Of a stretch of DNA of 64,000 bases, positions 37,701 to 47,153 are shown one piece after another. This DNA comes from Pseudocercospora fijiensis CIRAD86 (lineage: Eukaryota > Ascomycota > Dothideomycetes > Mycosphaerellales > Mycosphaerellaceae), in NCBI RefSeq assembly GCF_000340215.1, contig NW_006921536.1:3139016-3203015 (forward strand). The letters are read 5' to 3'. The notes below the pieces were generated by a model. It was given only the letters and a program-made list of their open reading frames with translations. It was not told the origin of the DNA and searched no databases. The translations under genes were made by a program, and so were the position numbers. Within the stretch, counting starts at the first letter, position 1. The number at the start of each line of letters is the position of its first letter.

Positions 37701-38645
37701 GGTGCGGTAGTTTAGGCTTATCTCCTATTGTTTCTTCGTAATCTTTGCTGTAACTGTATTAGCTACCTTTGTAATTACGTAGCTTGCCTAGCTGTAGATT
37801 GCTTTTAGTCCTCTAAGGAGTTCTATTCTAAGATTATTATCCTATATGCCCTCTTAGGGGTTCTTCTATCTTCCGCCTTTAGTACCTCCTCTGCCCTAGT
37901 ATATAGTGCTTTCTATTCGTCCTCCCTTCCTTCTTAACTGTCTTCCCTTCGTCTCTAATTATTCGCTGCTATTTTGCTTCTCGAATAATATCTATAGTCT
38001 ATAACTAGTCTTATATAATAGATAAGACTTTATTCGCGGCGGTAAGTAATCGCGTTAGGGATGTATTAGGGCTAGAAGAGGGGGAGTAGATATAGTAGGC
38101 GGATATAGAGGCGGACGGCGGCAAAGTTAAGGAGATAGCATTTAACGAGGAGACGTAGGATCGAAGAATTAGGAGATATATAGTAAAAGAGAAGAAGAAG
38201 TCGAAAGGAAACAAATAAAAGAAGGTAGAGGTATATCGCTTTAATATAGCCGTAGAGGACGAATAGAATATATTCTTATTAACCGTAATAAATAGATGCC
38301 CTATATAATATAACGAAATCTATTAATACTATATAAGTCGGTCGCTAAGTCGGTACTAACTTAGTGTACGTAGTAGACATATATAAATGCTAGTAGTTAC
38401 CCGAGTATACGTATAAACGTTAGATATTAGTAGAAGCAACAATCGTATAATATATAGATCCGATAGAAAATGTAATTTAAATACTAGTACTAGTATATAC
38501 GACGACTCGAGCCCGACTCGATATACGAGTTAGATAGTAAAGAATAAAATTCTTACTACGAACAGATTTGCTAGAATTTCTAGATCGCGACGATCCTATT
38601 AGACAAGATCTTTAACGTACGATCCTAAGGATCCTAAGCGATCCT

Positions 38646-38687
38646 ATCGATAGGATCGTCGCGATTAGTAAAAAAGTTTCTATAACG
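38646..38687 (-). repeat. Right TIR of the 24-kb element
   Basis: The reverse complement starts CGTTATAGAAACTTTTTTAC and continues TAATCGCG.CGATCCTATCGAT. Followed by TA at 38688-38689. Confidence 0.7.
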
Positions 38688-38699
38688 TACTTAAAGACC

Positions 38700-39040
38700 T
38701 CTATCTCTTGCTTAATAGCTTTATCTTCTTTTTTAGCCGATATATAGTCGTCGTCGTCTATACTAGTTTGCTAGGTTTACTAAGTATCCGCTAGTAACTC
38801 GTCGTTAGTATTCGAGCCTTTACTTAACTTAACGGTTAGCTCTTAGCGGCGCCGCTTATTAGCGTTATTAGTAGCTCGGCTAGTCGATTGCTATACGAGA
38901 AGGGCCTCCTTCTTCTTTAAGGAAGGCTTCTACGGTCGCTTAGAGGCTCTTAGTATAGTAACGGCTCGTTAACGGCTTCCGAATATGCCTTGTTCTTAAC
39001 CTTAAGCTTTACTAAGAGAGCCTAAGTAGACAGAGGTAAG
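38700..39040 (-). pseudogene. Unrecognised RIP-mutated coding stretch right of the 24-kb element
   Basis: The minus frame reads KPSLKKKEALLV, NNANKRRRQELTVKLSKGSN and SIDDDDYISAKKEDKAIKQE up to the terminal repeat of the giant element. The basic-then-acidic style resembles the stretch at 13900-14230. It could be the N-terminal half of the gene at 12000-14247, or a separate copy. Confidence 0.4.
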
Positions 39041-39144
39041 AAAGACTTTCGTTCCGTCCCTAGATTGCTACCAAATTTGTATAGTGTAGGTAGGTCTACG
39101 GCAAAATGATAGCTACGCGGAGATATCCATGGTCTCCGCATATA

Positions 39145-39167
39145 GCGCGACTTATTGAATAGCACAA
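39145..39167 (-). repeat. Right 23-bp terminal inverted repeat flanking the repeat nest
   Basis: Perfect reverse complement of 3741-3763, followed by TA. It marks the change from RIP-mutated to normal DNA at the right side of the nest. Confidence 0.65.
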
Positions 39168-39443
39168 TATATCTCAGCCAAGATGCGGTCAAGATCGAGT
39201 GCCATCGACTTTGATGAAAACCACAGTTAACGGAAACAAAGCTCGCCAAGATGAGAAAGCGCACTGCTTAAAAGAGGTAGGTACGCAGTCGCTCATTGCA
39301 TGAGGTATCCAATGATGTAGCCAAGGAAGGTGTGAACATGGGCTATTTACCAACACTTGAGGTTCATACCATCTCCACGACCGCAGAAACATCAACGAGT
39401 TATCATCAACACATTCCTTCAAAACAGTACATGTGGCAGAACA

Positions 39444-39863
39444 ATGTTTCAAAAATCTTTTGCAATAATGGGTCTGCTCGGCCTAGCCAAAGACAAGCTC
39501 ACCAGGGAAAGGAATGCTCGGCAGGAATCGCCAGCAAAGTCATCAGCAGCGAAGACCGAAAGCATGTTGAAGGCTGAACGATGTCTCAAAAGCTCTACAT
39601 CTCCCGCTGAAGTCCACACTGCCAGCGAGAAGCAACATGAATCCGATAGCGATCGTCGTGTCGAGTGCCTTGCCGTCACTCAAGACGCCGGCCATACAAC
39701 ATTGCCATCTCCCACACCCGACAGCCCGGTATCAAAACCGAAGATCGTGATGAGTGGCCTGCCCGCAAGTGCTGGATACTTCCACAGCAGCCACATGTCA
39801 GAAGACAGATATGCATGGCCTCATCCTGCGACTCGCAGCTATGATGACCGGACAGCAGCCTAG
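39444..39863 (+). CDS. Small hypothetical protein
   Basis: An open frame in normal-composition DNA beginning MFQKSFAIMGLLGLAKDKL and ending YDDRTAA (139 aa from this ATG; an in-frame ATG at 39357 would give 168 aa). The protein is Ser/Lys/Glu/Pro-rich and probably disordered, with no domain I recognise. It could be a lineage-specific gene or chance. Confidence 0.3.
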   Translation: MFQKSFAIMGLLGLAKDKLTRERNARQESPAKSSAAKTESMLKAERCLKSSTSPAEVHTASEKQHESDSDRRVECLAVTQDAGHTTLPSPTPDSPVSKPKIVMSGLPASAGYFHSSHMSEDRYAWPHPATRSYDDRTAA

Positions 39864-41129
39864 GTGGCATTGTGAGAAGTTCAATCAAGATATCGCATCA
39901 TAATTTCGAGCATGCTGACCAGGACAGAGGCCAGCCAAGGCATCCAGAAGCTCGTCACACTCGACCCAGAACTTCCAAGAAAAATCGTCAGACCTGGCAT
40001 AGCCGGTCTCATCCTAGCCTAAAAGCTGCTTCCGTTCGCCTTACTAGTGATCGGTTACGCTCTTTCAGAAGAGCATTGATGCGAGGAGAAGGAGGGGCTG
40101 CGGGAGAAAAGGTTGCTGGCACGAGCGTATGAGAAAGGACGTGCTGGATGACACAGGAACCGATTACCTACGTGCTCATTGAGAAGATCAGCAGTCCTAC
40201 TACGCTCTTCACAAGCTGGCCCCTAGTCTTTCCGTCTGCGCAGCGAGACCTAGCTGCAAGAACACATCCTCATCGCACATCTGCATAACATGTATGTGTT
40301 TCCCACGAGCTTTGAAGCGAAGCGGCCGAATGATTCAGGCAGAGATGAAGGACGAGTCATTGGATCATTAGCCCTATGTCTCCAAAAGTCCGGATGTATA
40401 CCTCTGGCCCCAGAACTCGAAACCTGCCGAGAGTGTTCCTGATGAAGTCCACCTCATTGGGGACGTTCTCAGTTGATTCCTCTTGAATTTCTCGCATTAC
40501 TAAGAACTGTCCCAATAATGGCTCGTCTGTCGATCATCGGCTGAAAGAATATGCAAGGATAGCTTACCCTGTCATTTCCCTGCAAGAAGTAGTTTCCTTT
40601 CGTCCTTATTATTATATAGGTTCGTATGCCAGTAGTGCGGGAAAGTTCTCACATCCTTGGATGAAAGCATTGGCAGTAACCGAAGTCTCAGCTCTTCTAC
40701 CAGAATCAAAAATTTTGTACTTTGTCGTGGCCTTTTCATTAATAATCTCTTGAGAAGTATGGCATACACCCAGGCAGTAAGTACCGGTACGATTCTTCTG
40801 CCAGTTCATTCACCAATGAAGAATGTATTTTATATAAAAGCAAGAGAAAATGCATAAAGTGTGTGGCTTTCTCTACGGATTCACTCCCCTCCTCCCCACT
40901 TTTCTCCCGGCCCGATCCTGGCTGGTCCCCTCCCCGCAACAAAAAACGACTCGAGCTTGCCGACAGGACAGGGAACAAGCCCAAAGCAGCAACTCAAGCT
41001 CCCGAGGCTATCCTCACCCGGCATCAGCATCAAAAGCTCACGCAATGCCTTCACGCGTGCACACTCATAGATGTTGAGAAATCCATCCTCTATTGCATTT
41101 CCAAGCGTAACGTAAGTCGATAAACAAAA
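39864..41129. other. Intergenic, upstream of the CoA-transferase gene
   Basis: No supported gene; overlapping short frames on both strands lack domains. A TATATAAAA word near 40830 lies 300 bp before the next ATG and is a possible core-promoter element, unproven. Confidence 0.4.
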
Positions 41130-42470
41130 ATGTCCTTCTCAGGCCAAAACCTCCAGACCGTGAGCGGTCAAGTGATGGACGGCGCGGCATCGAAATCTCC
41201 GCCATTAGCTGGATTGAGGGTATTGGAGTTCGCGGGTTTGGCGCCAGGCAAGTATTTTTTTTCCCCTTTCACTCAATCATTGCCTCTCGTTAATCGTGGT
41301 CTAGGTCCCTACGCCGGCCTCCTCTGCGCAGACTACGGCGCCTCAGTACTCCGCGTCGACCGCGCTCATCCCAAAGCCCATGGTGGCTCCGACCCTCCAC
41401 CCGTAACACCCGACCAATTAACCCGTCACAAAACCTCTATCGCTGTAAACACGAAAACTCCAAAAGGTGTAGAACTCATCAAAGCAATCATCCCCAACAT
41501 AGATGTCGTCATCGATCCTTTTCGTCCGGGGGTTTTGGAGAAAATGGGATTAGGTCCGGAAGAAGTCTTGCTCAAAATCAACCCGAAAGTGATCGTGGCG
41601 AGAATGACGGGTTTCAGGCGTGATGGGAAATATAAAGATATGGCGGGGCATGATATAAATTATATAGCTGTGAGTGGAGTTTTGGGTATGATGGGGAGAG
41701 CTGGGGGGAAGCCTTATGCGCCGGCGAATATTGTGGGAGATTTTGCGGGTGGAGGTGCTGTGTGTTTTATGGGGATTTTGTTGGCGCTGCTGCAAAGGGA
41801 GAAGAGTGGGCATGGACAGGTTGTGGAGGCGAATATGGTTGATGGGAGTGCGCATTTGGCTTCTATGCCGAGGTTTGGGACCAAGACTCCGTTGTGGGAT
41901 CAAGAGAGGGGGACGAATACGCTGGATGGTGGGTGTCCGTACTATGATACTTATGAGACGAAGGATGGGAAGTATATGGCTGTTGGGGCATTGGAACCGC
42001 AGTTTTATGCTGAGCTTTTGAAAGGGTTGGGGCTTAAGCCGGAAGATGCGTTCTCGCCGAAGGATAGGCTTGAAAAGAGGACGTGGGACCACCAGAGGGT
42101 TGTCTTCACGAAGCTGTTCAAGGAGAAGACGCGAGCTGAGTGGGAGAAGGTGTTTGATGGGACTGATGCGTGTGTGACGCCTGTCAAGACACAGCAAGAG
42201 CTCGAGGAAGAAGGGTTCGATCAACGTCCGATTGTGACTTTGAAATACACGCCCGGTCACGCAATCCACGATGGAGAGCCCGAAGGGCGTGATCCAGCAA
42301 CTGGTCAAGGTTGTGGTGTTGAAGGAAGTGGATGGAGTTCATCAGGCCTTTATCCCGGCCAGGAGGGAGAGGAGACTCTCGGCCAGTGGATGGGTTGGTA
42401 CAGGGGGCGGAATTATACGGTGAAGGAGGGAGCTCTGGAGTTGATTGATCAGCCGAAGGCCCGGCTATGA
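41130..42470 (+). CDS. CoA-transferase family III / alpha-methylacyl-CoA racemase
   Basis: Member of the CaiB/BaiF-AMACR fold. In the racemase branch it inverts the 2-methyl centre of branched fatty acyl-CoAs before peroxisomal or mitochondrial beta-oxidation. The start is PLAGLRVLEFAGLAPG, then GLLCADYGASVLRVDR and the CoA-site region DPFRPGVLEKMGLGPE. His155 (in MAGHDINYIAVSG) and Asp185 (in NIVGDFAGGG), spliced numbering, are 30 residues apart, as are the catalytic His/Asp pair of bacterial MCR. The C-terminal GHAIHDGEPEGRDPATGQG is intact. The open frame is 446 aa, but 19 residues are a 57-nt GC-AG intron (41248-41304), leaving 427. Whether the substrate is a racemised acyl-CoA or a transferred CoA cannot be decided from sequence. 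Confidence 0.9.
   Translation: MSFSGQNLQTVSGQVMDGAASKSPPLAGLRVLEFAGLAPGKYFFSPFTQSLPLVNRGLGPYAGLLCADYGASVLRVDRAHPKAHGGSDPPPVTPDQLTRHKTSIAVNTKTPKGVELIKAIIPNIDVVIDPFRPGVLEKMGLGPEEVLLKINPKVIVARMTGFRRDGKYKDMAGHDINYIAVSGVLGMMGRAGGKPYAPANIVGDFAGGGAVCFMGILLALLQREKSGHGQVVEANMVDGSAHLASMPRFGTKTPLWDQERGTNTLDGGCPYYDTYETKDGKYMAVGALEPQFYAELLKGLGLKPEDAFSPKDRLEKRTWDHQRVVFTKLFKEKTRAEWEKVFDGTDACVTPVKTQQELEEEGFDQRPIVTLKYTPGHAIHDGEPEGRDPATGQGCGVEGSGWSSSGLYPGQEGEETLGQWMGWYRGRNYTVKEGALELIDQPKARL
41248..41304 (+). other. Stop-free 57-nt GC-AG intron
   Basis: The boundary is AG|GCAAGT ... GGTCTAG|GTCCC. Removal rejoins LAPG-PYAGLLCADYGAS, the unbroken family motif. The length is 19 codons with no stop, so gene callers may keep it. 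The GC donor has the otherwise perfect consensus expected of GC-AG introns. Confidence 0.85.
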
Positions 42471-42972
42471 ATGCAGCTTCATTGTGCACCAGTACAAAAT
42501 CCGCTGTCGTTGACGCGGCGGAGCTGTATGCCCGCGGCGGCCACGGTATGAGTGCCGTCGGCCTGCGTTCTCCATTTCAGGTTTGCATTCGTGCTGGCGA
42601 GATTGGGCTCGATATGATCTGAGTTCCAACGGCCGGCCTGTAGTGCTCGCGCTCTCTCCAAAAGCCAGTTTAGAGATGCTGAAGCAGCTGGCCAGACTTT
42701 CCTGTACAGCGGACCGCAGTTTACGCATCTTAGGCTGGCGTTAGTGTTGGGTCTGCGGGGCATTGGTTGTTGGTCTCCATTATCTTTCCTGCACTGATTG
42801 AGAATGTCTCAAAAAGGATTGTAGATAGCGGGTCGGAGCTCTTCCTCATGCAGGCACGCCAATATACCCCGAGTGCACTAGTCAATGAAGAAAGCAAGTC
42901 TATCACGCGGTGCCGGTTCTTGTGGTTCGTCTTCGAATTTCGATGCAAGGTGGGAGCAGAGTCTTCCATGAG

Positions 42973-43067
42973 GTGACGTTGATATACGATAGTGACGTTG
43001 ATATACGATAGTGACGTTGATATACGATAGTGACGTTGATATACGATAGTGAAGTTGATATACGACA
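42973..43067. repeat. 19-bp minisatellite, 5 copies
   Basis: Five head-to-tail copies of GTGACGTTGATATACGATA (42973-43067), four identical and the fifth with two changes. Each contains TGACG, the half-site of bZIP/CREB-like factors, but a regulatory role is speculation. Confidence 0.9.
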
Positions 43068-44097
43068 GTTGGCCATGGCTTCTGGCATGGTACTAGGTAG
43101 GCTGTGCACCGATCACAGAAATGGCTTATCGTCGTTCACGGCGAGTTCGTGTTAACTTGTCGGGCATGCCTCCGGACCGAGGATTCGCTTCTCATAGTGA
43201 CCCGCGTACCGATTCGGGCTCAGAGGGTTGTGCGGACTGAGCAGGGACAGCAGGGAGCAGGCAGTGTGCGCCATGCAGGTCTTGCGGGGCTGCAATTAAT
43301 GTATTGCACGAGCGATAGCGAGCACCTGGCCGCAGATCATCGTTGGGTCGTAGGCTGTAGCTAGAGACGTAGACTCACAGTGTATTTAATTTCCGGGCCT
43401 ATAAAGTATAAACACAGTGTTCACGATATGAACACGCACGAGACACAGATTAGCTAATCATTAGCTACCTAGGGACCTTAAGACCTACACCGAGAATGAT
43501 CTATTACGAAGAATATCCACCGTGCCGAGCAGTTATCCGATGTATTCGGCTATATTAACCGCTGTGCTTATAAGGCAAGCTGCAAGCACCAAAGGGGTGA
43601 CGGGGTCTATGTTCACCGTATAATAACGGTGATGTTCACGCCTGTGCCATTGTGTACAACATCTCTAGTCGTAGCCGGTAGCTGTTAGCGGGCACGCGAG
43701 CATCAGGGATAGAGCGACGAATAGCACTATATACATGATGGGGGAGTGCTGCGCTGCAGTGCGTGTGTCTTCCCCCGAAGTGATTATTTTGTTTCGTGCA
43801 GCATCACATCGATCCCGTCGTCACAGGTGCCGCCGTGAGATGAACTGCTACTGCTACTGCTACTGCTGCCACTGCCGCTGCTGGTGAAAGTAGGCGCGGC
43901 CGTCCCGTCCTCATCCTGCACGCTCTCCTGCTGACTCATCCGACAGGACTCGCTCTCCTGCTGGCCGGACTCGAGCAGCTCCCACATCGCCGGCGACCTG
44001 CATTCGCGCTGCCGTGGGCCCTTCTCGACCTCACGACCAAGCGCAAGCACCGCATTGGAAGCAAGTGATTCAGCTCAGCACCAAACTCGGCGGTGAC
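43068..44097. other. Intergenic, possible decayed LTR near 43.4-43.7 kb
   Basis: No gene supported. From about 43375 to 43690 composition shifts toward TA-rich words. Two small palindromes, GTGTTCACGATATGAACAC (43417-43435) and TCACCGT..ACGGTGA (43613-43632), lie there. These could be ends of an old LTR or MITE; no target duplication was found. Confidence 0.3.
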
Positions 44098-44162
44098 GGC
44101 ATTGGCATTGGCATTGGCGTTGGCGTTGGCGTTGGCATTGGCATTGGCATTGGCATTGGCGG
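44098..44162. repeat. (GGCRTT)n hexanucleotide repeat
   Basis: About ten GGCATT/GGCGTT units in the presumed 5' leader of URC4, 85 bp before the chosen ATG. On the minus strand it would encode Asn-Ala repeats in a frame without other support. Confidence 0.85.
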
Positions 44163-44247
44163 ATTTTTCGGCAGCCCACCCCCTCGCCCCACGTACAGCA
44201 ACATTCGGCCATTCGGCGACGTCCGCCCGGCAAGCCAAGCGAGCATC

Positions 44248-45849
44248 ATGGGCATCTTCAAGAGGAGAGAAAAGGACAAAGCTGCTTCAGCTAACGGCGA
44301 GCCTCGTTCTCCTATTCATAACCACAGCCCCAGAGGCCCATTCAGCAGTATGCGACAAGCGAATAGCATCCCCTCGCAGAATGCCAGCATACCAGACATA
44401 CCACTGCCCAAAGCTCCAGATCCGCACGTCGACCCGGCCGCCTATCTACGCAGCATCTATTCCGTGAGAGAGCGAAGCAAGCTTGTGCTAGAGAAGGCCA
44501 TGAGAAACCAGCTACGCCACTTCGATGTTGATATGTCAAAGTTTGCCGACACGGCGCATTATGTTGTTGCAATTATAAAGGTGGGAGAGGCGCATGGCCT
44601 TGTCTACTCTCACCAAGCTGATTGTGAAGTAGCGCGACTATGCTCCAGACTATTCCTCTATTCCTCCTCACGGCAGGTGGCAGCACTTTGAGGTCGGTGG
44701 CAGACCGCGAGTCGATCAGCTCATGCAGACTTGGCCGAGTACGGTGGACAGCCACGAAAGAACACGACGATTGATCGATCTATTTCTGGTTTCGGTGCTT
44801 TTAGACGCCGGTGCTGGCGCCAAATGGCAGTACAAATCGAAAGAGAGTGGGAAAGTGTTCAAGCGCAGCGAGGGTCTCGCAGTAGCAAGCTTGGAGATGT
44901 TCAAGACCGGCTTGTTCTCCAGCAATCCCGATCAGCCATTTCAGGTGAACAGCGAGGCATTGAAGAAGTTGACGGTGGAGCAAATGGGCAAGGGATTGCA
45001 GGTCAATCCGGAGAATCCCATGGATGGACTGGAGGGTCGAACGAACTTGCTCATCCGACTTGGCGATGCGCTTCTGAACCAAGAAATCTTTGGTCCCGAA
45101 GCAAGACCCGGCAACATGCTCGATTACCTACTCGCGCATCCCTCGACGTACGCGACATCGATTCCGATCATACCTCTGCCGACACTATGGGACACCCTCA
45201 TGAATGGTCTCGTTGCCATCTGGCCTGCCACGAGAACGCAGATTGATGGAGTTCCACTCGGTGACGCCTGGCCTTGTGGCTCCATGCCATCACATCCCAA
45301 CACTCCTTGGGAAAGCATTGTGCCATTCCACAAGTTGACGCAGTGGCTGACCTACTCCCTCATGGTCCCCATGCAGAAGCTGGCGCATGTGCACTTCGTA
45401 GGTGTGGAGCTAATGACCGGCCTGCCCGAGTACCGAAATGGTGGCCTGCTTGTGGACACCGGCCTTCTCACGTTGAAGGAGGAAGACGCCATTCGTGGTT
45501 TGGAGCATTACCAAATGAATTCTACAAGGCAAGGACAGCCGAACGTGGAAGTGGTACCAATGTTTACAGCTGACGACGATGTCATTGTCGAGTGGCGAGC
45601 TTTGACTGTCGGGTTCCTGGACGAGCTTTTGGTGGAAGTCAACGCTCTGCTCGATCTTTCTGGCGAGAACAAACTTAGCTTGGCACAGATGCTCGAAGCC
45701 GGAACGTGGAAGGTAAGTCCAGCACTTTCCCAGACTCCGAAATTGATGCTCAACATGATATGCAGGGCGGACGAGAAATTGCAGAAGTCTCACGACCCAA
45801 TACCAAAGAGCCACCTATCATGATCATATCCGATGGCACAGTGTTCTAG
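44248..45849 (+). CDS. URC4: Uracil catabolism protein 4 (URC4/DUF1688)
   Basis: DUF1688 protein of the URC pyrimidine-degradation pathway described in Lachancea kluyveri; its exact reaction is unsettled. Three exons: 44248-44580, 44633-45712 and 45766-45849, with introns of 52 nt (GTGGGA..GTAG) and 53 nt (GTAAGT..GCAG), giving 498 aa. Motifs in spliced numbering: WQHFEVGG at 127-134, LLDAGAGAKW at 167-176, RSEGLAVASLEMF near 190, PFHKLTQWLTYSL from 342, EYRNGG from 377, VEWRALTVGFLDELL, LEAGTWKGGREIA, and the terminal ISDGTVF. These are the family's signature blocks, so the gene is complete. The ATG at 44248 (MGIFKRREKDK) was chosen because upstream frame sequence is the GGCRTT repeat. No other URC gene is in the window. 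Confidence 0.9.
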
Positions 45850-47153
45850 GAGTCCTACTTGTATTCAGGATGGGAGCATGATCCTCCTTGGTGGGAAGAA
45901 GGTCCACATAATTCTTGCGTGTGGCCTAGACAACAATCTGCACAGCTAGATGGAGCATCGACATTGATCACCAAAAGCAGACGCCGAAGCCTACAAGGAA
46001 GTCAAATTCCGGTATTGAGTCGCGCAAGCGCAAGAGCGCCAACCGGGGACCATCCGCTTCGCGCACATCCAGTGAGGCGTGACAGCAGGACCGGGACAAG
46101 CGATTAATCGGTTCATTCAACAGTGAATAACGACAGCAGCTGAGCCAAGAGCAGGACGACTCGCAACTTAGGGAAAGTCAAGGGACGAGAAGGCTACGTC
46201 ATCTTTATGCACAGCAGCGCTTGTCCATGACGGCGATTATTGCCATTCTTTCGATTGCATCTCCCCGAGCGCTTTCGTAATGTCGAGGTGGGGGATACAC
46301 AAAAGAAAGCCGGGGGATGGACGGCGTTGCTATAGACATGCTTGCATGACTTACGAGTTCAGGAATGAAGCTTGACGGTTACGGCCGCACCAAACATCCA
46401 CATGAATTTTCTTTATAACCCCACTGGCAAACCAACTGAGCTTTCTATAGGGACCTAGGACATGCTTATGTGCCAAGACCACGCTGAATGTTATTTTTTT
46501 CGGCCAATGCGTCATTGAAGGCAAGATGTATGGCAAGGCTGTTATCTGTCGTTGATCGGGAGACCGTGAGGGATACTTTGTCACGCAAACCGCTGTGTGG
46601 CCCTGAGATGTCGCGACGCTGGTCAATTTTGATAGCGATCGCCAGAAGGAGAACTGTCGCCGTCCACCATGATCAATATGAGATTCTCTTCTTCTTTACG
46701 AACAAAACGACCAGAATGCTTTGCCCCCGGACAGTGTGGAAAAAATGAGATCTGAGATGCCCAAGTTCATGGCGATGGCTTGATACCCTGAATTAATAGA
46801 ATGTGACCGTCCGCTGTTTGTAGTGGTGTGGGATGTAACAAGCGTCTTTAGGGCGCCTTTCCACTGCTGAATGTGGTTGGGACTTGCTCAGACCTTGAGC
46901 GCTCAGCCTTTTTTTTTCTCCGTGGCTTGTGACATCTGCAGGTGACCCATAGTGTTACCGGGTTTTGAGAAGGAGGCGTTTCGCTATCAATAGACCTTCA
47001 TGCACGCATGCACGGAGGAAGATAGCTCTGCCGATCTGTATGTAGAGTTCCTGCCAAGCATCACGAAGGCAATCCAGGCTGAATATTGCCTATAGAAGCG
47101 GTCATTGTCTTTCGCGAACTACGCCGCAAGTGATGTGACTCTGAAAGACCATA
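45850..47153. other. Intergenic, no gene recognised
   Basis: Normal composition, only short frames without domains. It probably holds the 3' regions of two convergent genes (URC4 plus, SET minus). Confidence 0.5.

Larger units (their letters stand above)
33102..38003 (-). mobile_element. Tad/I-like LINE retrotransposon, RIP-mutated
   Basis: A 4,902-bp non-LTR element in minus orientation, flanked by the 14-bp target duplication ACTAGTCTTATATA (33088-33101 and 38004-38017). The 3' end is a GATA/TATC-type microsatellite tail (33102-33118) instead of poly(A). It has two coding regions, a CCHC-containing ORF1 and an endonuclease/RT ORF2. Composition changes abruptly at both duplications: CpG is rare here but frequent outside. 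It inserted into gene E of the 24-kb element. Confidence 0.92.
29219..38350 (+). pseudogene. Unrecognised large gene E of the 24-kb element, interrupted by a LINE
   Basis: Not recognised. Plus-strand coding from about ATG 29219 (MFSIDATNSIGGEKAY) to about 38350, excluding the LINE at 33102-38003. Protein-like segments include EEFPKVVK.IYTVEGQTAFR (about 29850), ILEGSRAVPPYRVLNNV, RRKKRDKGLTTSSKERLNRK (about 31670), LREAIRKERGYINTYIRLTL, ITDTLKRIVYAKRMLDN (about 32110), IAIDVVLDSDDKGGSIERYS (about 32650) and, beyond the LINE, TLFAAVSNRVRDVLGLEEGE. The frame shifts at least once near 29800, where an intron or indel is likely. At the LINE the frame resumes exactly when the LINE and one 14-bp repeat are ignored. 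If intact the product would exceed 1,200 residues. Confidence 0.5.
14250..38687. mobile_element. 24.4-kb multi-gene DNA element with 42-bp TIRs, RIP-killed
   Basis: Both ends carry inverted repeats of at least 42 bp (37 identities; two of five mismatches are C/T or G/A), each next to TA, which would be the target duplication. GATCC-rich hairpins lie just inside both ends. Between the ends are two long minus-strand and one long plus-strand degenerate genes plus shorter plus-strand coding stretches, including a SNF2-type helicase of about 1,480 codons. Subtracting a later LINE leaves about 19.5 kb. Size, TIRs and a helicase fit a giant DNA transposon; helicase-bearing Academ elements or a Starship-like cargo element are alternatives I cannot test. 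No DUF3435 tyrosine recombinase was recognised. Confidence 0.6.

Noticed and set aside
14250..38687. Starship element with a DUF3435 captain
   Set aside because: No tyrosine-recombinase motifs were recognisable in any frame, and clear 42-bp TIRs with TA flanks argue for another mechanism; not excluded, since RIP could hide it.
12000..39040. Single gene interrupted by the 24-kb element (12000-14247 joined to 38700-39040)
   Set aside because: The sequences are similar in style, but the frames differ by one at the simplest junction; kept only as a possibility.
41550..42308. 252-aa minus-strand open frame opposite the racemase gene
   Set aside because: Shadow of the conserved plus-strand gene; His/Pro/Arg-rich with no domain.
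42973..43067. Possible CRISPR-like array
   Set aside because: Units are head to tail with no spacers, in a eukaryotic context.
43375..43690. Solo LTR or MITE
   Set aside because: Two small palindromes and a composition shift only; no terminal repeats or target duplication could be fixed.
43936..44238. Minus-strand frame with an Asn-Ala repeat
   Set aside because: Produced by the GGCRTT hexanucleotide in the URC4 leader; no other support.
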